In this document: piece by piece, positions 63,501 through 64,000 of the stretch
Layout of the letters: every line of letters begins with the position of its first letter
Position numbering within the stretch: position 1 is the first letter of the stretch
NCBI RefSeq assembly: GCF_018100805.1
Contig: NZ_JAGJEA010000015.1
Location: 62,001 to 126,000, forward strand
From: Aquimarina sp. MMG016
GTDB lineage: Bacteria; Bacteroidota; Bacteroidia; Flavobacteriales; Flavobacteriaceae
Direction of reading: 5' to 3'
Length of the DNA stretch: 64,000 nucleotides
Notes under the pieces: generated by a model
Told to the model about the DNA's origin: nothing
Database searches by the model: none
The model's input: the letters and a program-made list of their open reading frames with translations, nothing else
Position numbers and translations under genes: made by a program

Positions 63501-64000
63501 TACGGTAGGGACTCAGACAAACTATACGTATTACCAAAATGGTAATATCAAAGAGGTTTTTAGAGAAAACGGAACCCATAGTCTTTATATCTGGGGGTAT
63601 CGTAACACATTACCAATTGCCAAAGTTGAAAACGCCACTTATGATCAGGTAGCCTCTTATGTAGCAAATTTGAAAACGAAATCTAATGCAGACAATGACC
63701 GTACACATGGGGATTTGGGTAATGAAGGAAAGTTGCGAAAAGATCTAGATGCGTTGAGAACCAACTTGCCAGATGCTATGATCTCTACTTACACCTATGA
63801 TCCATTAATTGGAGTCACTAGTATGACCGATCCGCGAGGGTATACAACCTATTATGAATATGATGAATTTAACCGATTAAAATTTGTAAAAGATGCAGAT
63901 GGTAATCTGATATCCGAAAACAAGTATAATTATACGGATGATATCCCAGATACGTCTGATGCTTTAACTATAGGGAGTATCATTTCTGCTAGCTCTATTA
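60565..64000 (+). CDS. Large RHS/YD-repeat protein, 3' end outside window
   Basis: Starts at ATG 60565 with a signal peptide (MKLKLIIIINLLLLLSTITT...FSQ) and stays open to the window edge (1145 codons). N-terminal: TSFTRYGSLPLNNATGQMNF, typical of Bacteroidota SpvB/TcC-like RHS openers, then PINLAYNYGGLKLQDKPSIM. YD repeats begin near the visible end (TSMTDPRGYTTYYEYDEFNR, LKFVKDADGNL). Such proteins form a beta-cocoon that encloses a variable C-terminal toxin or binding domain. That C-terminus, which would define its role, lies outside the window. It is 49 bp after the tail-fibre-like gene, in the same orientation. Confidence 0.88.
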   Translation, partial: MKLKLIIIINLLLLLSTITTFSQEADGIVIEPSIPSSPEATSFTRYGSLPLNNATGQMNFTVPIYTIKVGGNSWPINLAYNYGGLKLQDKPSIMGLGWNLISNGIVSREVRGLPDESKNGYYGNNYVREQVYNYKNGGKEALTIQDIRKFRNKEYDSEVDKYTVNVGGLNFSFKIGLDGTPVFLSKHNHKVEVLWESNFTNDTHEIKAFIVTDDKGIEYEFTAIEKTIPEIDEEIRINHRMSWNLTKIKYINDREIEFLYKENTFVNYDFNAYGAALYADAATPIDEGMRYLDGTYWETNAKSTIERQILETITFPGGSIAFNTETINNHLLYTSFQVNDNFSNTNEYNLSYSGSRNLLVGITKNTENYYGFEYYGQNSSFITMPDFFNSRIVNQNEKPLSQDPWGYFNGKANEYLINVPASRYESNRSISFEHTRLGALKKIKYPTGGYTEINYGQNKIKQEFRTDYSTVPMESAVRIIQLVPKPDETWPFGKPTYREAYKIITIDKPQAINIGYHFASKSTLDNIQFKIERLDDECPLKDYYKELHKVNPPPRALGAQVNDFSIYFKDVVKKYAEDKNVPPYICPSLAIDYFPADFDNQIKNLQGSAKRMVILPGRYKFTISTQFMNYLTGPAEFRIQFQEDTDNLGYTNNDVGGIRVSSMEDCPDNDPNNCITRTFNYNDKDGFSTGKLFTASKNPTVFKKTKKLVDGTTTYLENHYFFADRYYQSSSFSGSPVYYKTITEANGVDNGYVITNYSFPIENSLFKYPKVPLGIDLTKSNVLSKTTYTKDGIENSKSINGFQQVRGLYINNTTLDSNENHPFSFIVARGQDLRFDFTQFDYGLNPTNPLEIAELKTKYLFSSYAELDSWFKKIKENTISYYENGNTLDQITDYQYNNRQLIEKTKTTDSNGNTLEQQFEYPFDTNTPIFNGMVQNNQISQPVTIKTLKNDTLKLHKEIGFISIGNGFYPNKVSDFKENTVGTQTNYTYYQNGNIKEVFRENGTHSLYIWGYRNTLPIAKVENATYDQVASYVANLKTKSNADNDRTHGDLGNEGKLRKDLDALRTNLPDAMISTYTYDPLIGVTSMTDPRGYTTYYEYDEFNRLKFVKDADGNLISENKYNYTDDIPDTSDALTIGSIISASSI

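Noticed and set aside
60565..64000. RHS protein as a type VI secretion effector linked to the VasX-like locus
   Set aside because: It has a signal peptide and sits behind tail-fibre-like surface genes about 56 kb away from the VasX-like gene; the toxin-bearing end is not in the window.

Overview
The window looks like a chromosomal stretch from a marine member of the Flavobacteriaceae (Bacteroidota), plausibly Aquimarina-like. This is inferred from strong AT richness, signal peptides ending in Ala-Gln, SxC lipoboxes, absence of Shine-Dalgarno leaders, promoters of the TTG / TAnnTTTG type, TonB-dependent receptors, a type IX secretion sorting domain on an amylase, DUF3857 proteins and GIY-YIG/tRNA pairs. 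No species can be fixed from the sequence alone. No CRISPR array, rRNA operon, phage module or insertion sequence was found.

Layout. 1-4390: the end of an antibacterial-effector-like locus (5'-truncated peptidoglycan amidase, a lipoprotein that could be its immunity partner, and a 1107-residue VasX-like pore-forming toxin candidate). 4446-10653: a TPR histidine kinase/LuxR regulator pair, thioredoxin reductase, a TRIC/UPF0126 channel, a Tat-exported DinB protein, a PaaI thioesterase and a small unknown protein. 10844-15222: a fasciclin protein divergent from an ECF sigma/anti-sigma pair that leads a run of small secreted proteins. 15308-19660: a metal-uptake-like operon (Cys-motif periplasmic protein, TonB receptor, PepSY membrane protein, 42-residue membrane peptide). 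19692-27791: assorted envelope proteins, an exported RidA, two broken genes (Crp/Fnr regulator, NTF2-like protein), aldo/keto reductase, DUF427, a 45-residue membrane peptide, a BLUF photoreceptor, an outer-membrane barrel and a lipocalin-like lipoprotein.

27990-30377 is the most unusual stretch. Three unrelated genes on one strand are separated by attC-like imperfect inverted repeats, and the box after the first two genes is the exact reverse complement of the box before the same gene. That is the signature of integron gene cassettes, although no integrase is in view.

30375-43243: lipoproteins, a POT transporter, a three-gene operon (giant TPR-MORN protein plus an active-looking and a dead-looking DUF3857/transglutaminase protein), tRNA-Pro(GGG) and cytochrome bd oxidase. 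43425-48755: a T9SS-secreted three-CBM26 alpha-amylase with LacI-type operators, tRNA-Pro(TGG) with a GIY-YIG gene wedged between it and a degenerate tRNA copy, and a tandem pair of unknown secreted paralogues. 48897-52596: TonB receptor, PQQ sugar dehydrogenase and cytochrome c, which together suggest uptake and use of exogenous PQQ. 53487-57519: muropeptide recycling (AmpG-like permease, NagZ-like GH3 enzyme with a non-canonical start codon, AnmK). 58021-64000: a decayed and an intact tail-fibre-like surface protein sharing a conserved 3' block, then a 5' portion of a large RHS/YD-repeat protein that runs off the window.
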